Assembly (NCBI GenBank): GCA_905182265.1 | Contig: CAJJAO010000006.1 | Span: forward strand, 1-64,000 | DNA from: a gamma proteobacterium HTCC2207 | GTDB lineage: Bacteria > Pseudomonadota > Gammaproteobacteria > Pseudomonadales > Porticoccaceae | DNA: 64,000 nt | Direction of reading: 5' to 3' | Shown: positions 25,707-38,025 of the stretch, piece after piece | Numbering within the stretch: position 1 is the stretch's first letter | Layout of the letters: every line of letters starts with the position of its first letter | Made by a program: the position numbers and the translations under genes | The notes under the pieces: model-generated | The model's database searches: none | What the model saw: only the letters and a program-made list of their open reading frames with translations | Told to the model about the DNA's origin: nothing

Positions 25707-26243
25707 ATGGCAGAATTGAGCACATTAGCTCGGCCCTATGCAAAGGCAGCGTTTGAATTTGCTGCAGATGCCGGGGACCTGCAGGGATGGTCTAAAAGCC
25801 TATCTACTGCGGGAGCTGTTGCACAGCAGGCGGCGGTTGTTAAGTTGTTGAGTTCTCCGAGCTCAACAGCAACACAGCAAGCGGCCGCGGTTATAGAAAT
25901 TTGTGGTGACGAGTTGGGTACAACTGGTCAAAACTTTATTGCGATACTGTCAGAGAATCGACGCTTGCAATTATTGCCACAGATTTCGCATCAGTTTGAA
26001 ATCATGAAAGCTAACCGTGAGAAAGCGGTCGATGTGGAAGTGACAGCAGCGCATGAGATGGATGCTGAACAACAGCAGAAACTCAGCGATGCACTGAGCG
26101 CAAAATTAGAACGCAAAGTAAATATGCAGGTTAGTTTAGATAAGAGCCTGCTGGGTGGTGCGGTAATACGCGCCGGGGACACCGTTATAGACGGGTCTAT
26201 TCGTGGTCGTTTGACCAAACTCGCCGAATCACTAAATTCCTAA
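25707..26243 (+). CDS. atpH: F0F1 ATP synthase subunit delta
   Basis: ARPYAKAAFEFA; operon position. Confidence 0.97.
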   Translation: MAELSTLARPYAKAAFEFAADAGDLQGWSKSLSTAGAVAQQAAVVKLLSSPSSTATQQAAAVIEICGDELGTTGQNFIAILSENRRLQLLPQISHQFEIMKANREKAVDVEVTAAHEMDAEQQQKLSDALSAKLERKVNMQVSLDKSLLGGAVIRAGDTVIDGSIRGRLTKLAESLNS

Positions 26244-26259
26244 GGATTGAGGCCAAAGC

Positions 26260-27804
26260 ATGCAGCAACTGAATCCATCAGAAATCAGCGAAATCATCAA
26301 GAGTCGTATCGACAAACTTGATGTTTCGACAGAAGCCCAAAATGAGGGCACCATTGTTTCCGTATCAGACGGTATCATTCGTATTCACGGTCTTGCCGAC
26401 GTGATGTACGGCGAAATGATTGAGTTTGACGGCGGTATTTACGGTATGGCACTTAACCTGGAGCGCGACTCAGTCGGTGCTGTAGTGTTGGGTGATTACC
26501 AAACATTGGCAGAAGGACAAAAAGTCCGATGCACAGGACGTGTATTGGAAGTACCAGTAGGTCCAGAATTGGAAGGTCGCGTTGTCGACGCCCTGGGTAA
26601 CCCTATTGACGGAAAAGGGCCAGTTAATGCAGCCCTTACCGACGCCGTTGAAAAAGTAGCGCCGGGCGTTATTGAGCGTCAGTCTGTTGACCAGCCAGTG
26701 CAAATTGGTTTGAAAGCAGTTGATACCATGGTGCCAATTGGTCGTGGTCAGCGCGAGCTGATCATTGGTGATCGCCAGATCGGTAAGTCAGCTATTGCCG
26801 TCGACGCCATCATTAACCAGAAAGGCTCAGGTATTAAATGTATCTACGTAGCCATTGGTCAAAAAGCCGCTTCTGTTGCTGCCGTTGTGCGCAAACTAGA
26901 AGAGCACGGCGCAATGGAACATACCATTGTTGTTGCTGCTACAGCATCTGATCCAGCCGCTATGCAGTTCTTGGCTCCTTTTGCTGGTTGCTCAATGGGC
27001 GAGTACTACCGCGATCGCGGTCAAGACGCGTTAATTATCTATGATGATTTGACTAAGCAGGCCTGGGCCTACCGTCAAATTTCACTACTGCTGAAGCGTC
27101 CCCCGGGTCGTGAAGCTTACCCTGGTGATGTTTTCTACTTGCACTCCCGTTTGTTGGAGCGCGCAGCACGAGTTAATGCTGACTACGTAGAGAAATTTAC
27201 CAAGGGTGAAGTGAAAGGTAGAACTGGATCATTAACCGCTCTGCCTGTTATTGAAACTCAGGCTGGTGATGTTTCTGCCTTTGTACCAACCAACGTAATT
27301 TCGATTACTGATGGTCAGATCTTCCTTGAAGCAGATATGTTCAACGCCGGTGTTCGTCCAGCGATGAACGCAGGTATCTCTGTATCTCGAGTAGGTGGTG
27401 CGGCACAGACTAAAATTATTAAGAAACTGTCTGGCGGTATTCGTACTGCACTGGCGCAGTATCGTGAGCTAGCGGCATTCTCTCAGTTTGCCTCTGACCT
27501 CGACGAAGCGACTAAAGCACAGCTTGATCATGGTGAGCGCGTCACGGAGCTAATGAAGCAGAAGCAGTACACGCCTCAGAGCATTGCTGAAATGGGCGTC
27601 ATGGTTTATGCGGCTGACAACGGTTTCCTTAAGGCAATCGAAGTTAATAAGATCGGTGATTTTGAAGCGGCCCTGCTCTCTTATATGAAAGCTGAGCACG
27701 GTGATCTGATGGATCAAATTAATCAGTCAGGCGATTACAACGACGACATAGCTGCTGGTTTTAAAGCCGCTTTGGATAAGTTTGTTGCAACCCAAACCTG
27801 GTAA
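26260..27804 (+). CDS. atpA: F0F1 ATP synthase subunit alpha
   Basis: [32 protein letters not shown]. Confidence 0.99.
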   Translation: MQQLNPSEISEIIKSRIDKLDVSTEAQNEGTIVSVSDGIIRIHGLADVMYGEMIEFDGGIYGMALNLERDSVGAVVLGDYQTLAEGQKVRCTGRVLEVPVGPELEGRVVDALGNPIDGKGPVNAALTDAVEKVAPGVIERQSVDQPVQIGLKAVDTMVPIGRGQRELIIGDRQIGKSAIAVDAIINQKGSGIKCIYVAIGQKAASVAAVVRKLEEHGAMEHTIVVAATASDPAAMQFLAPFAGCSMGEYYRDRGQDALIIYDDLTKQAWAYRQISLLLKRPPGREAYPGDVFYLHSRLLERAARVNADYVEKFTKGEVKGRTGSLTALPVIETQAGDVSAFVPTNVISITDGQIFLEADMFNAGVRPAMNAGISVSRVGGAAQTKIIKKLSGGIRTALAQYRELAAFSQFASDLDEATKAQLDHGERVTELMKQKQYTPQSIAEMGVMVYAADNGFLKAIEVNKIGDFEAALLSYMKAEHGDLMDQINQSGDYNDDIAAGFKAALDKFVATQTW

Positions 27805-27831
27805 GTCAGAGTAATCGGACAGGCATAAGAA

Positions 27832-30130
<2,299 letters not shown>

Positions 30131-30164
30131 TTTATAAATTGCAGCAAGCAAAGGCAATAAAGAC

Positions 30165-30590
30165 ATGGCTATAACAGTTCATTGTGACATTGTAAGTGCA
30201 GATGAATCCCTGTTCTCTGGGTTGGTCGAGATGGTTGTTGCCACTGGATCCCTAGGTGAGCTGGGTATTACCGCTGGACATGCGCCGCTGCTGAGCGATT
30301 TGCGGCCTGGGCCAGTACGCCTAGTCAAACAGAATGGTGAAGAAGAGATTTACTATCTGTCAGGCGGTTATTTAGAGGTTCAGCCAAACACCATTTCAAT
30401 ATTGGCGGACACAGCAGTCCGTGCAAACGATATTGATGAGGCAGCAGCAGCCGAAGCCGTCAAATCAGCTGAGATGGCCCTGGCCAATCATACTGGTGAG
30501 ATTGAATATTCGAAAGCAGCTTCAATGCTAGCTGAATCGACAGCACAGCTGCGCACAGTGCAGAGTTTACGTAAAAAACTAGGTGGCTGA
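30165..30590 (+). CDS. atpC: F0F1 ATP synthase subunit epsilon
   Basis: [15 protein letters not shown]; operon position. Confidence 0.98.
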   Translation: MAITVHCDIVSADESLFSGLVEMVVATGSLGELGITAGHAPLLSDLRPGPVRLVKQNGEEEIYYLSGGYLEVQPNTISILADTAVRANDIDEAAAAEAVKSAEMALANHTGEIEYSKAASMLAESTAQLRTVQSLRKKLGG

Positions 30591-30604
30591 TTGTCAGCTG
30601 TCTT

Positions 30605-30635
30605 AAAAAGGGTGGCTTAGCCACCCTTTTTTTTT
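30605..30635 (+). terminator. Rho-independent terminator of the atp operon
   Basis: AAAAAGGGTGGC-TTA-GCCACCCTTTTTTTTT. Confidence 0.92.
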
Positions 30636-30821
30636 GCCCTCATTATGTTGGTAGCCATCAGCGGTGAAGTTAACGGCCAGTGACCGAAACTTACCGAAGG
30701 GCGCATGGCTCTTGTGTTACAAGCCATATGAAAGTAGCTTTAACAGCTTAATTAGCAGTAAAATCAACGGTTACAACAGCGATACAAATTTCTATAGATC
30801 GGAGTTATTAAAAAACACATC

Positions 30822-32192
30822 ATGCTCAGCACCGATATTGTCATTCTAGCTGCAGGTAAAGGGACTCGTATGCAGTCCAGCCTTCCCAAAGTGCTGCACG
30901 CAATTGCGGGCCAGCCTATGCTTGCCCATGTAATCGCTGCGGCAAACACAGTAGCCAACGGTAACAAAATTATTGTCACCGGCCACGGTGCCGAACAGGT
31001 GGAAAAGGCGACAGCGGATAGCGGTAGTGTTTTTGTACAGCAAAACGAACAGCTAGGAACAGCCCATGCCGTACAAATGGCTGTGCCTCATTTACGTGCC
31101 GAAGCAACCGTGCTCATTTTATATGGGGATGTGCCACTCATTAGTCCAGCCACCATCAACAAAATGCTAGAAGCTGTGTCAGCAAAGCAAATTGGTTTAC
31201 TGACCATCAATCTCGACAACCCAACGGGCTATGGCCGCATTGTTCGTAACAGTGCAGACGAGATTGAATCTATTATTGAACAAAAAGATGCCAGCTCAGA
31301 GCAGCTGTTAATCAACGAGATTAATACTGGTGTCATGGCGCTAGGTGCCCAGCAGTTAATAGACTGGCTACCACAGATAAATAATAACAATGCTCAGGGC
31401 GAATATTATCTAACCGATCTAATCGCCTTGGCTCGTGCCAATGATTACAGTATTACCAGCATTCAACCCACATCGGCAACAGAGGTAGAGGGCGTGAATA
31501 ATAGAATTCAATTGAGTCAGTTAGAGCGTGCACATCAGCTACAACTAGCAGAAGCTCTAATGCTATCTGGTACTACATTAGCAGACCCAAATCGTTTTGA
31601 TCAGCGCGGCAAACTTACAGCCGGAACCGATAACTTTGTCGACGTAAACTGTATTTTTGAAGGCGATGTCGTGATCGGTTCAAATGTGCGCATCGGCGCC
31701 AACTGTCACATCAGCGACAGCAGTATTGGCGATAGCGTAGAGATTAAAGCTAATACCATTATTGAATCATCCCATATTGGCGCTCATGCCATTCTCGGCC
31801 CCTTTGCACGGATTCGTCCCGGTACTAACCTAGGCGAAGGTAGCAAAGTTGGTAATTTCGTAGAAACAAAAAATACGATTGTTGGCAAGGGCAGTAAAAT
31901 AAATCACCTTAGCTACGTCGGCGATGCCGAGCTTGGCGCTAATGTAAATGTAGGCGCAGGGACAATTACCTGTAACTATGATGGTGTGAACAAACATAAA
32001 ACAGATATTGGCGATGGTGCCTTTATTGGGTCAAATAGTACCCTGATTGCTCCAGTGACAATTGGCGAACAGGGGTTTGTCGCCGCGGGCTCCACTGTGA
32101 CAAAAAACGTACCTGCTGATACCTTGGCGGTTAGCCGATCAAAACAACAAAATCTTGAGGGCTGGAAACGCCCCACCAAAAAGGAAGATTAA
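30822..32192 (+). CDS. glmU: bifunctional GlcNAc-1-P uridyltransferase / GlcN-1-P acetyltransferase
   Basis: VILAAGKGTRMQSSLPKVLH; left-handed beta-helix C-terminus. Confidence 0.98.
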   Translation: MLSTDIVILAAGKGTRMQSSLPKVLHAIAGQPMLAHVIAAANTVANGNKIIVTGHGAEQVEKATADSGSVFVQQNEQLGTAHAVQMAVPHLRAEATVLILYGDVPLISPATINKMLEAVSAKQIGLLTINLDNPTGYGRIVRNSADEIESIIEQKDASSEQLLINEINTGVMALGAQQLIDWLPQINNNNAQGEYYLTDLIALARANDYSITSIQPTSATEVEGVNNRIQLSQLERAHQLQLAEALMLSGTTLADPNRFDQRGKLTAGTDNFVDVNCIFEGDVVIGSNVRIGANCHISDSSIGDSVEIKANTIIESSHIGAHAILGPFARIRPGTNLGEGSKVGNFVETKNTIVGKGSKINHLSYVGDAELGANVNVGAGTITCNYDGVNKHKTDIGDGAFIGSNSTLIAPVTIGEQGFVAAGSTVTKNVPADTLAVSRSKQQNLEGWKRPTKKED

Positions 32193-32195
32193 TAG

Positions 32196-34031
32196 ATGTG
32201 CGGAATTGTTGGTGCAGCCACCCAGAGAAATGTATATAAAATATTAATTGAAGGCCTTCATCGCCTAGAGTATCGCGGCTATGACTCTGCCGGCCTTTCG
32301 ATTATTGATGAAAATAATATTTTACAAACACGAAAAAATATCGGCAAAGTAGCAGAACTAGAAGCCGTTGCCGCGCAAAATCCTGTTGCCGGCAATACCG
32401 GTATCGCCCACACAAGATGGGCAACCCACGGTGAGCCGAGTACAACAAATTCGCATCCTCATACCTCAGGTAAAGTCTCAGTAGTACATAACGGCATTAT
32501 TGAAAATCATGACAGCCTGCGCACAGAATTGATCGCAGCAGGCTATGAATTTATCTCGGCAACAGATACAGAGGTGGTTGCCCACCTAGTGAACTATTAT
32601 TTAAAACAGGACGACGATACAAATCTGCGCAATGCCGTGCAAAAAACCATCGGCCGTTTGGCAGGCGCCTACGCTTTAGGTGTTATTTCACAGGACCAGC
32701 CAGATACTATTATTGCCGCACGCAGCGGTAGCCCATTGGTTATTGGTGTGGGTATTGATGAGCACTTTATAGCGTCAGACCAAATGGCCTTGCGACAGGT
32801 CACCGACCGCTTTGTATTTTTGGAAGAAGGTGATTTAGTCGACCTGACCAGTGATCGCTATCAGGTTTTTGATGAAAGCGGCAACAGCGTTGAGCGACCT
32901 ATGACGACCCTAGACGAAAAAGACCAGATTGCAGAAAAAGGCGAGTACCGCCACTTTATGCAAAAAGAAATCTTCGAGCAGGCCAAAGTTCTTGGCGATA
33001 CCTTTGCGGGCCGAATTGGTAAAGACAGTATTCATGAAGCCATCTTTGGTTATAAAGCTGAAGATCTTTTTGCCAAGACAAAAGCAATTCATATTATTGC
33101 CTGTGGCACCAGTTTTCACTCAGGCTTAGTGGCAAAGTATTGGTTGGAACACTACGCCGGAATACCCTGCCAGGTTGAGGTTGCTAGTGAATACCGATAC
33201 CGCAATGTTGCTGTACCACAAGGCACATTATTTATTAGTATTTCTCAGTCGGGAGAAACTGCCGACACCTTAGCCGCGTTACACAAAGCGAAACAAAATG
33301 GTTATCTTGGATTTTTGGCAATCTGTAATGTGGCCAATAGTTCATTAGTGAGAGAGTCCGATATCGCATTGATGACTTTAGCCGGCCCCGAGATTGGTGT
33401 GGCATCGACAAAAGCTTTTACTACCCAACTAGTTGCCCTTCAGCTGCTCAGCATTTCCCTAGCAAAACATAATGGCCTTGATGCCGCTACGGAAAAAGAA
33501 CTGGTTCAGAATCTGCATAAGTTGCCCGAGCTCTGCACACAGGTGCTAGCACTAGATACAGTAATTGAAGAAGTGTCAGAGGCTTTTGCTAATAAGCATC
33601 ACGCCTTATTTTTAGGTCGAGGAGAGCAGTATCCGATTGCCCTAGAAGGCGCATTAAAGCTAAAAGAAATTTCTTACATTCACGCCGAAGCCTATCCGTC
33701 CGGTGAATTAAAGCATGGCCCTCTGGCATTGGTTGATGAAGACATGCCAGTGGTGACTGTGGCACCAAATAATGAATTATTAGAAAAACTAAAATCTAAT
33801 TTGCATGAAGTTCGTGCAAGAGGTGGTCAGCTGTTTGTGTTTGCGGATCGCGATTCAGGTTTTGTAAGTGAGCCGGGTATAACTGTTATTGATATGCCCC
33901 ATGTACCCCAAAGTTTAGAAGCGATTATTTATACACTGCCATTACAGATGCTTTCATATCATGTGGCCGTGTTAAAAGGCACGGATGTAGACCAGCCGCG
34001 CAATCTTGCGAAGTCAGTAACCGTCGAATAG
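32196..34031 (+). CDS. glmS: glutamine-fructose-6-phosphate aminotransferase
   Basis: MCGIVGAATQRNVYKILIEGLHRLEYRGYDSAG. Confidence 0.99.
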   Translation: MCGIVGAATQRNVYKILIEGLHRLEYRGYDSAGLSIIDENNILQTRKNIGKVAELEAVAAQNPVAGNTGIAHTRWATHGEPSTTNSHPHTSGKVSVVHNGIIENHDSLRTELIAAGYEFISATDTEVVAHLVNYYLKQDDDTNLRNAVQKTIGRLAGAYALGVISQDQPDTIIAARSGSPLVIGVGIDEHFIASDQMALRQVTDRFVFLEEGDLVDLTSDRYQVFDESGNSVERPMTTLDEKDQIAEKGEYRHFMQKEIFEQAKVLGDTFAGRIGKDSIHEAIFGYKAEDLFAKTKAIHIIACGTSFHSGLVAKYWLEHYAGIPCQVEVASEYRYRNVAVPQGTLFISISQSGETADTLAALHKAKQNGYLGFLAICNVANSSLVRESDIALMTLAGPEIGVASTKAFTTQLVALQLLSISLAKHNGLDAATEKELVQNLHKLPELCTQVLALDTVIEEVSEAFANKHHALFLGRGEQYPIALEGALKLKEISYIHAEAYPSGELKHGPLALVDEDMPVVTVAPNNELLEKLKSNLHEVRARGGQLFVFADRDSGFVSEPGITVIDMPHVPQSLEAIIYTLPLQMLSYHVAVLKGTDVDQPRNLAKSVTVE

Positions 34032-34077
34032 ATTGCTCTTATTAGCTTATAAGAATTAGTTAAAAACACTAAAAGTA

Positions 34078-34145
34078 AAAGGCGCTCTGAAAGCAGACTA
34101 TAAAGACAAGTGGATTTTTGTGTCAGCTTCCAGGGCCTTTTTTTT
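34078..34145 (+). terminator. putative extended hairpin terminator after glmS
   Basis: Imperfect arms AAAGGCGCTCTGAAAGC / GCTTCCAGGGCCTTT followed by a T9 run. Confidence 0.5.
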
Positions 34146-34176
34146 ATACGTTGTTATGGCTTATAACACTCGGCAA

Positions 34177-34500
34177 CTAACAGGCCACCATACGAACCGC
34201 CCAAGGCCAAGAGGCTTTAAGAGCTGCATAGGTTGGGAATCCATAAGCTGCAGCTGCGCCCGCAGCGTTAGCCGCATAATGGGCTTTGATAGCACAGGTG
34301 AGTGCGTGAAAGGCTAAGGTACCTAGTAGCAAAAGTAATGCTGCTGCCCCTATTACAAGTAGAGCCGTAGCAGCAGGCGCCAGTGCGGCAAAAAATATAA
34401 TCGCAGCTACTACGATTAGAATTTCTGCACTAAACAACGTGGCTCGGTATACGTTGGCTGTTGCTTTTGAAAGTTGAGTACTACCCTCTTCGTTTAACAT
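34177..34500 (-). CDS. small Ala-rich membrane protein, unknown function
   Basis: 107 aa with hydrophobic segments; GGGAGAAACGCT-ATG RBS; no recognised family. Confidence 0.6.
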   Translation of the reverse strand: MLNEEGSTQLSKATANVYRATLFSAEILIVVAAIIFFAALAPAATALLVIGAAALLLLLGTLAFHALTCAIKAHYAANAAGAAAAYGFPTYAALKASWPWAVRMVAC

Positions 34501-34556
34501 AGCGTTTCTCCCTAAAAAATAATTCTTCCAAATGAATTGAGGCCATCATGGCCGAC

Positions 34557-34661
34557 TTCTCTGTGGTAACTAACTACTTGGTTTCCAATCATTAGGTACT
34601 TAACTGTTTGGCACCTAAGACCTTGGTCCGCAACTATTTAGTACGTAGCACTTTGGTTTTG
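34557..34661. repeat. seven degenerate tandem copies of a 15-bp unit (about AACTATTTGGTACCT)
   Basis: TTCTCTGTGGTAACT|AACTACTTGGTTTCC|AATCATTAGGTACTT|AACTGTTTGGCACCT|AAGACCTTGGTCCGC|AACTATTTAGTACGT|AGCACTTTGGTTTTG. Confidence 0.75.
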
Positions 34662-34785
34662 AATTAACGGACACATAGCCGACGTCTTACCTGTTTGAGA
34701 TAAATGACTATTGGATTAAACGTAGACCAAAATGAGGGCGGTCACAAAACTGTCGCTATGACTGACCGCAAAGAAGGCTAGTATG

Positions 34786-35634
34786 TTAATCACTGCGAAG
34801 AGAGCTGAGACCTTCTTGTAACTGTTGGAGATGCTGTTGTAATTGTGGCCCTTTCTTTTGCGCAACGCCGATCGCCAATACATCAATCACCGCGAGATGG
34901 GCAATGCGTGAAGACAGTGGTGTATAAATCTGAATATCCTCTTTGGCATCTACCTCAATGGCAATGGTGGCATTGCGGGCAATAGGTGAGCCACTGGGAG
35001 CTATGGCGATCACAATGCCATTGGCCTTTTTCACCAGATCCATGGAATCTAATAAAGCCTTAGTGCGACCCGATTGAGAAATAGCCACAACCACGTCGCC
35101 TGCATGCAGAGAGGTAGCCGACATATTTTGTAAGTGAGGGTCAGAATATGCCGCCGAGGTAATTTGGAGTCGGAAGAACTTATGCTGGGCATCAAAGGCT
35201 ACGGCCGCAGAGGCCCCAAACCCATAAAACTCAACTCTTTTAGCGGCACAGATTGCAGCCACCGCCGCGTCAAGGCGCTCGATCACAAGACTCTCACGGA
35301 CTTTTAGCAAGGTATCCACGGTGGAATCAAATACCTTGTGGGTATATTCCCTAGTTGAGTCTGTGTCGGTTACAGCGATCTGACCATAGCTGGGACTAGC
35401 AGCCAGTTGCTGGGCTAAGGCTAGCTTAAAATCTTGAAAACCATGACACCCTACCGCGCGGCAAAAGCGCACCACCGTAGGTTCGCTCACTTCTGCTTTT
35501 TCTGCTAGGTCGACAATTCTCATGCGAATCACTTCAAGCAGATTTTTGAGAACGAAATCGGCCACTTTGCGCTCAGATTTACGTAGTTCCGGCAGCGTGT
35601 CGCTTATAGTTTGACTGAGTTCAGCGTGTTTCAT
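34786..35634 (-). CDS. hexR: RpiR-family transcriptional regulator, HexR-like
   Basis: N-terminal HTH (EPTVVRFCRAVGCHGFQDFKLAL) and SIS domain. Confidence 0.8.
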   Translation of the reverse strand: MKHAELSQTISDTLPELRKSERKVADFVLKNLLEVIRMRIVDLAEKAEVSEPTVVRFCRAVGCHGFQDFKLALAQQLAASPSYGQIAVTDTDSTREYTHKVFDSTVDTLLKVRESLVIERLDAAVAAICAAKRVEFYGFGASAAVAFDAQHKFFRLQITSAAYSDPHLQNMSATSLHAGDVVVAISQSGRTKALLDSMDLVKKANGIVIAIAPSGSPIARNATIAIEVDAKEDIQIYTPLSSRIAHLAVIDVLAIGVAQKKGPQLQQHLQQLQEGLSSLRSD

Positions 35635-35653
35635 AGGTCGTCCGAAATAATTA

Positions 35654-35668
35654 TGTAAAAAATTTACA
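35654..35668. promoter_or_regulatory. candidate HexR operator
   Basis: TGTAAA-AAA-TTTACA perfect palindrome 20 bp upstream of the hexR-like start. Confidence 0.6.
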
Positions 35669-35829
35669 AGAAATGGCCTTAAAACGCTAGTTTTGTAGTC
35701 AATTAACCACTGATTACTGGGTATATCGACTATTTACCCGTAAAACCGGCTTGTTTGACTACTGTAACGGATAAAAGAAATTTCTGTGGCTCCGCTTTTT
35801 TGCTCGCTAAGTTGCTAGAATGCAGGCCT

Positions 35830-37989
35830 ATGGACGTAACCCCGATACTCAATAATCTAAACCCTGCTCAGGAAGAAGCCGTCACCAGCGATAAAAAACA
35901 TCTGCTGGTTTTAGCGGGTGCTGGCAGCGGTAAAACTCGCGTACTGGTTCACCGTATTGCCTGGAAGATCCAGGTGGACGGTCTCAGCCCCTACAGCATA
36001 TTAGCGGTAACCTTTACCAACAAGGCTTCTCGAGAAATGCGTGAGCGCATTGAAGAGCTAATGGGCATGTCTCTGCGAGGCATGTGGGTAGGTACCTTTC
36101 ACGGTTTGGCTCATCGCCTACTTAAAGCCCACTGGCGCGATGTTAATCTGCCCGAAAATTTCCAAATTTTAGATTCTGATGATCAGTTGCGCCTAGTTAA
36201 GCGTGTGATGCGCGCGATGGATTTAGATGAGCAGCGCTGGCCACCCAAGCAGGCTCAGTGGTGGATCAATGGTCAGAAAGACGAAGGTTTGCGCGCTGCC
36301 CATATTCAAGAAGGCGGCGACCCTTATTTGGCAACCATGCTGCGTATTTATCGTGAGTACGAGGCCACTTGCGAAAGGCTGGGTGTCATTGATTTCGCGG
36401 AGCTGTTATTGCGGGCTCTGGAATTATGGAAACATAAGCCCGATGTGTTGGATCATTATCAGCAACGCTTCCGACACATTCTTGTCGACGAATTTCAGGA
36501 TACTAATGCCGTGCAATATGCCTGGTTGCGGTTACTGGCAGGCAAGGTAAGTGCGGTTACAGCGGTGGGCGACGACGATCAGTCAATCTACGGTTGGCGC
36601 GGTGCCAAAGTTGAAAACATTCTTAGCTACTCCCGTGATTTCGCCGAGACCCACACGGTTAAGCTAGAACAAAATTATCGCTCTACCTCGAATATTCTTA
36701 ACGCTGCCAATGCAGTGATCTCCAAGAACGCCGAGCGTTTAGGTAAAAGTCTGTGGACTGATGCCGGCGAAGGCGAAGCCATTGCCCTGTATGCCGCCTT
36801 TAATGAACATGATGAAGCGCGCTATATCGCTGACCGCTTACACAGCTGGGTGCATGAAGGTAACCGTCGCGAAGATGCAGCGATTCTTTATCGCTCTAAC
36901 GCTCAGTCTCGGGTACTTGAAGCTGCACTGTTGCAAGCTGATATCCCCTACCGTATCTATGGCGGCCAGCGCTTCTATGAGCGGCTCGAAATTAAAAACG
37001 CCCTCGCCTATTTACGCATGATGCTTAACTGCCATGACGATGTTGCATTTGAAAGAGTGGTCAATATTCCTGCGCGGGGCATTGGCGATCGCACCTTAGA
37101 ATTAATTCGTGAACTGTCCCGTGAGCAGGGCTGTTCAATGTGGTCGGCAGCGTCGACTATCGTCTCTGAAAAGCGTCTCGCTGCCCGAGCTAGTAATGCC
37201 ATCTCGGTGTTCATCGAATTGGTCAACGAAATGAGCGGACAGCTCGACGAGTTACCTCTTTCGGAACAGGCTGAAAATGCAATCCAACACAGCGGTCTTG
37301 TCGACATGTACCGCCGTGAAAAAGGCGAACGTGGTCAGGCGCGAGTGGAAAACCTTGAAGAGCTTGTTAGTGCCTGCCGTAACTTTGAGGCGGAAGATAA
37401 CGACCTTCCTGTACTGCCCCAATTTCTCGATCAGGTCGCATTAGATTCTGGTGACCGCCAAGCTGATCCCGATCAGGATGCTGTACAACTAATGACCTTG
37501 CACAGCGCCAAGGGTTTGGAATTTCCTCTAGTGTTTCTTGCAGGCATGGAGGAAAATTTATTCCCCCACAAAATGTCTTTAGACGAGCCTGGCCGGCTTG
37601 AAGAAGAGCGCCGTCTTGCCTATGTAGGTATTACTCGCGCCATGCAAAAGCTCTATTTAACCTTTGCTGAGAGTCGCTCTATTTACGGTACCGAGTCATT
37701 TAATTCGGTGTCGCGCTTTGTGCGGGACATCCCCACGGACTACATTGAAGAAGTACGCTTGCAAAATAATATTGCCAGGCCTACTAGTTATGCAGCGGGA
37801 TCGATACAGAGTGATCAAGGAGAGGCTACGGGCTTTAGCCTGGGCCAGCAAATTATGCACAATGTTTATGGTGAGGGCGTGATCCTAAACTTTGAAGGTA
37901 ACGGGCCCAGGGCAAGAGTGCATGTTAGCTTTGAAGAAGTAGGCACAAAAATATTAATCTTAGCGTCAGCAAATCTGACGGGTATCTAA
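35830..37989 (+). CDS. uvrD: DNA helicase II (UvrD)
   Basis: LNPAQEEAVTS; LAGAGSGKTRVLVHRIAW; DDDQSIYGWRGA; ATG at 35821 or 35830. Confidence 0.93.
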   Translation: MDVTPILNNLNPAQEEAVTSDKKHLLVLAGAGSGKTRVLVHRIAWKIQVDGLSPYSILAVTFTNKASREMRERIEELMGMSLRGMWVGTFHGLAHRLLKAHWRDVNLPENFQILDSDDQLRLVKRVMRAMDLDEQRWPPKQAQWWINGQKDEGLRAAHIQEGGDPYLATMLRIYREYEATCERLGVIDFAELLLRALELWKHKPDVLDHYQQRFRHILVDEFQDTNAVQYAWLRLLAGKVSAVTAVGDDDQSIYGWRGAKVENILSYSRDFAETHTVKLEQNYRSTSNILNAANAVISKNAERLGKSLWTDAGEGEAIALYAAFNEHDEARYIADRLHSWVHEGNRREDAAILYRSNAQSRVLEAALLQADIPYRIYGGQRFYERLEIKNALAYLRMMLNCHDDVAFERVVNIPARGIGDRTLELIRELSREQGCSMWSAASTIVSEKRLAARASNAISVFIELVNEMSGQLDELPLSEQAENAIQHSGLVDMYRREKGERGQARVENLEELVSACRNFEAEDNDLPVLPQFLDQVALDSGDRQADPDQDAVQLMTLHSAKGLEFPLVFLAGMEENLFPHKMSLDEPGRLEEERRLAYVGITRAMQKLYLTFAESRSIYGTESFNSVSRFVRDIPTDYIEEVRLQNNIARPTSYAAGSIQSDQGEATGFSLGQQIMHNVYGEGVILNFEGNGPRARVHVSFEEVGTKILILASANLTGI

Positions 37990-38025
37990 AACAATAAAAT
38001 TTAATTTATAGCGAAGGATAGAACC

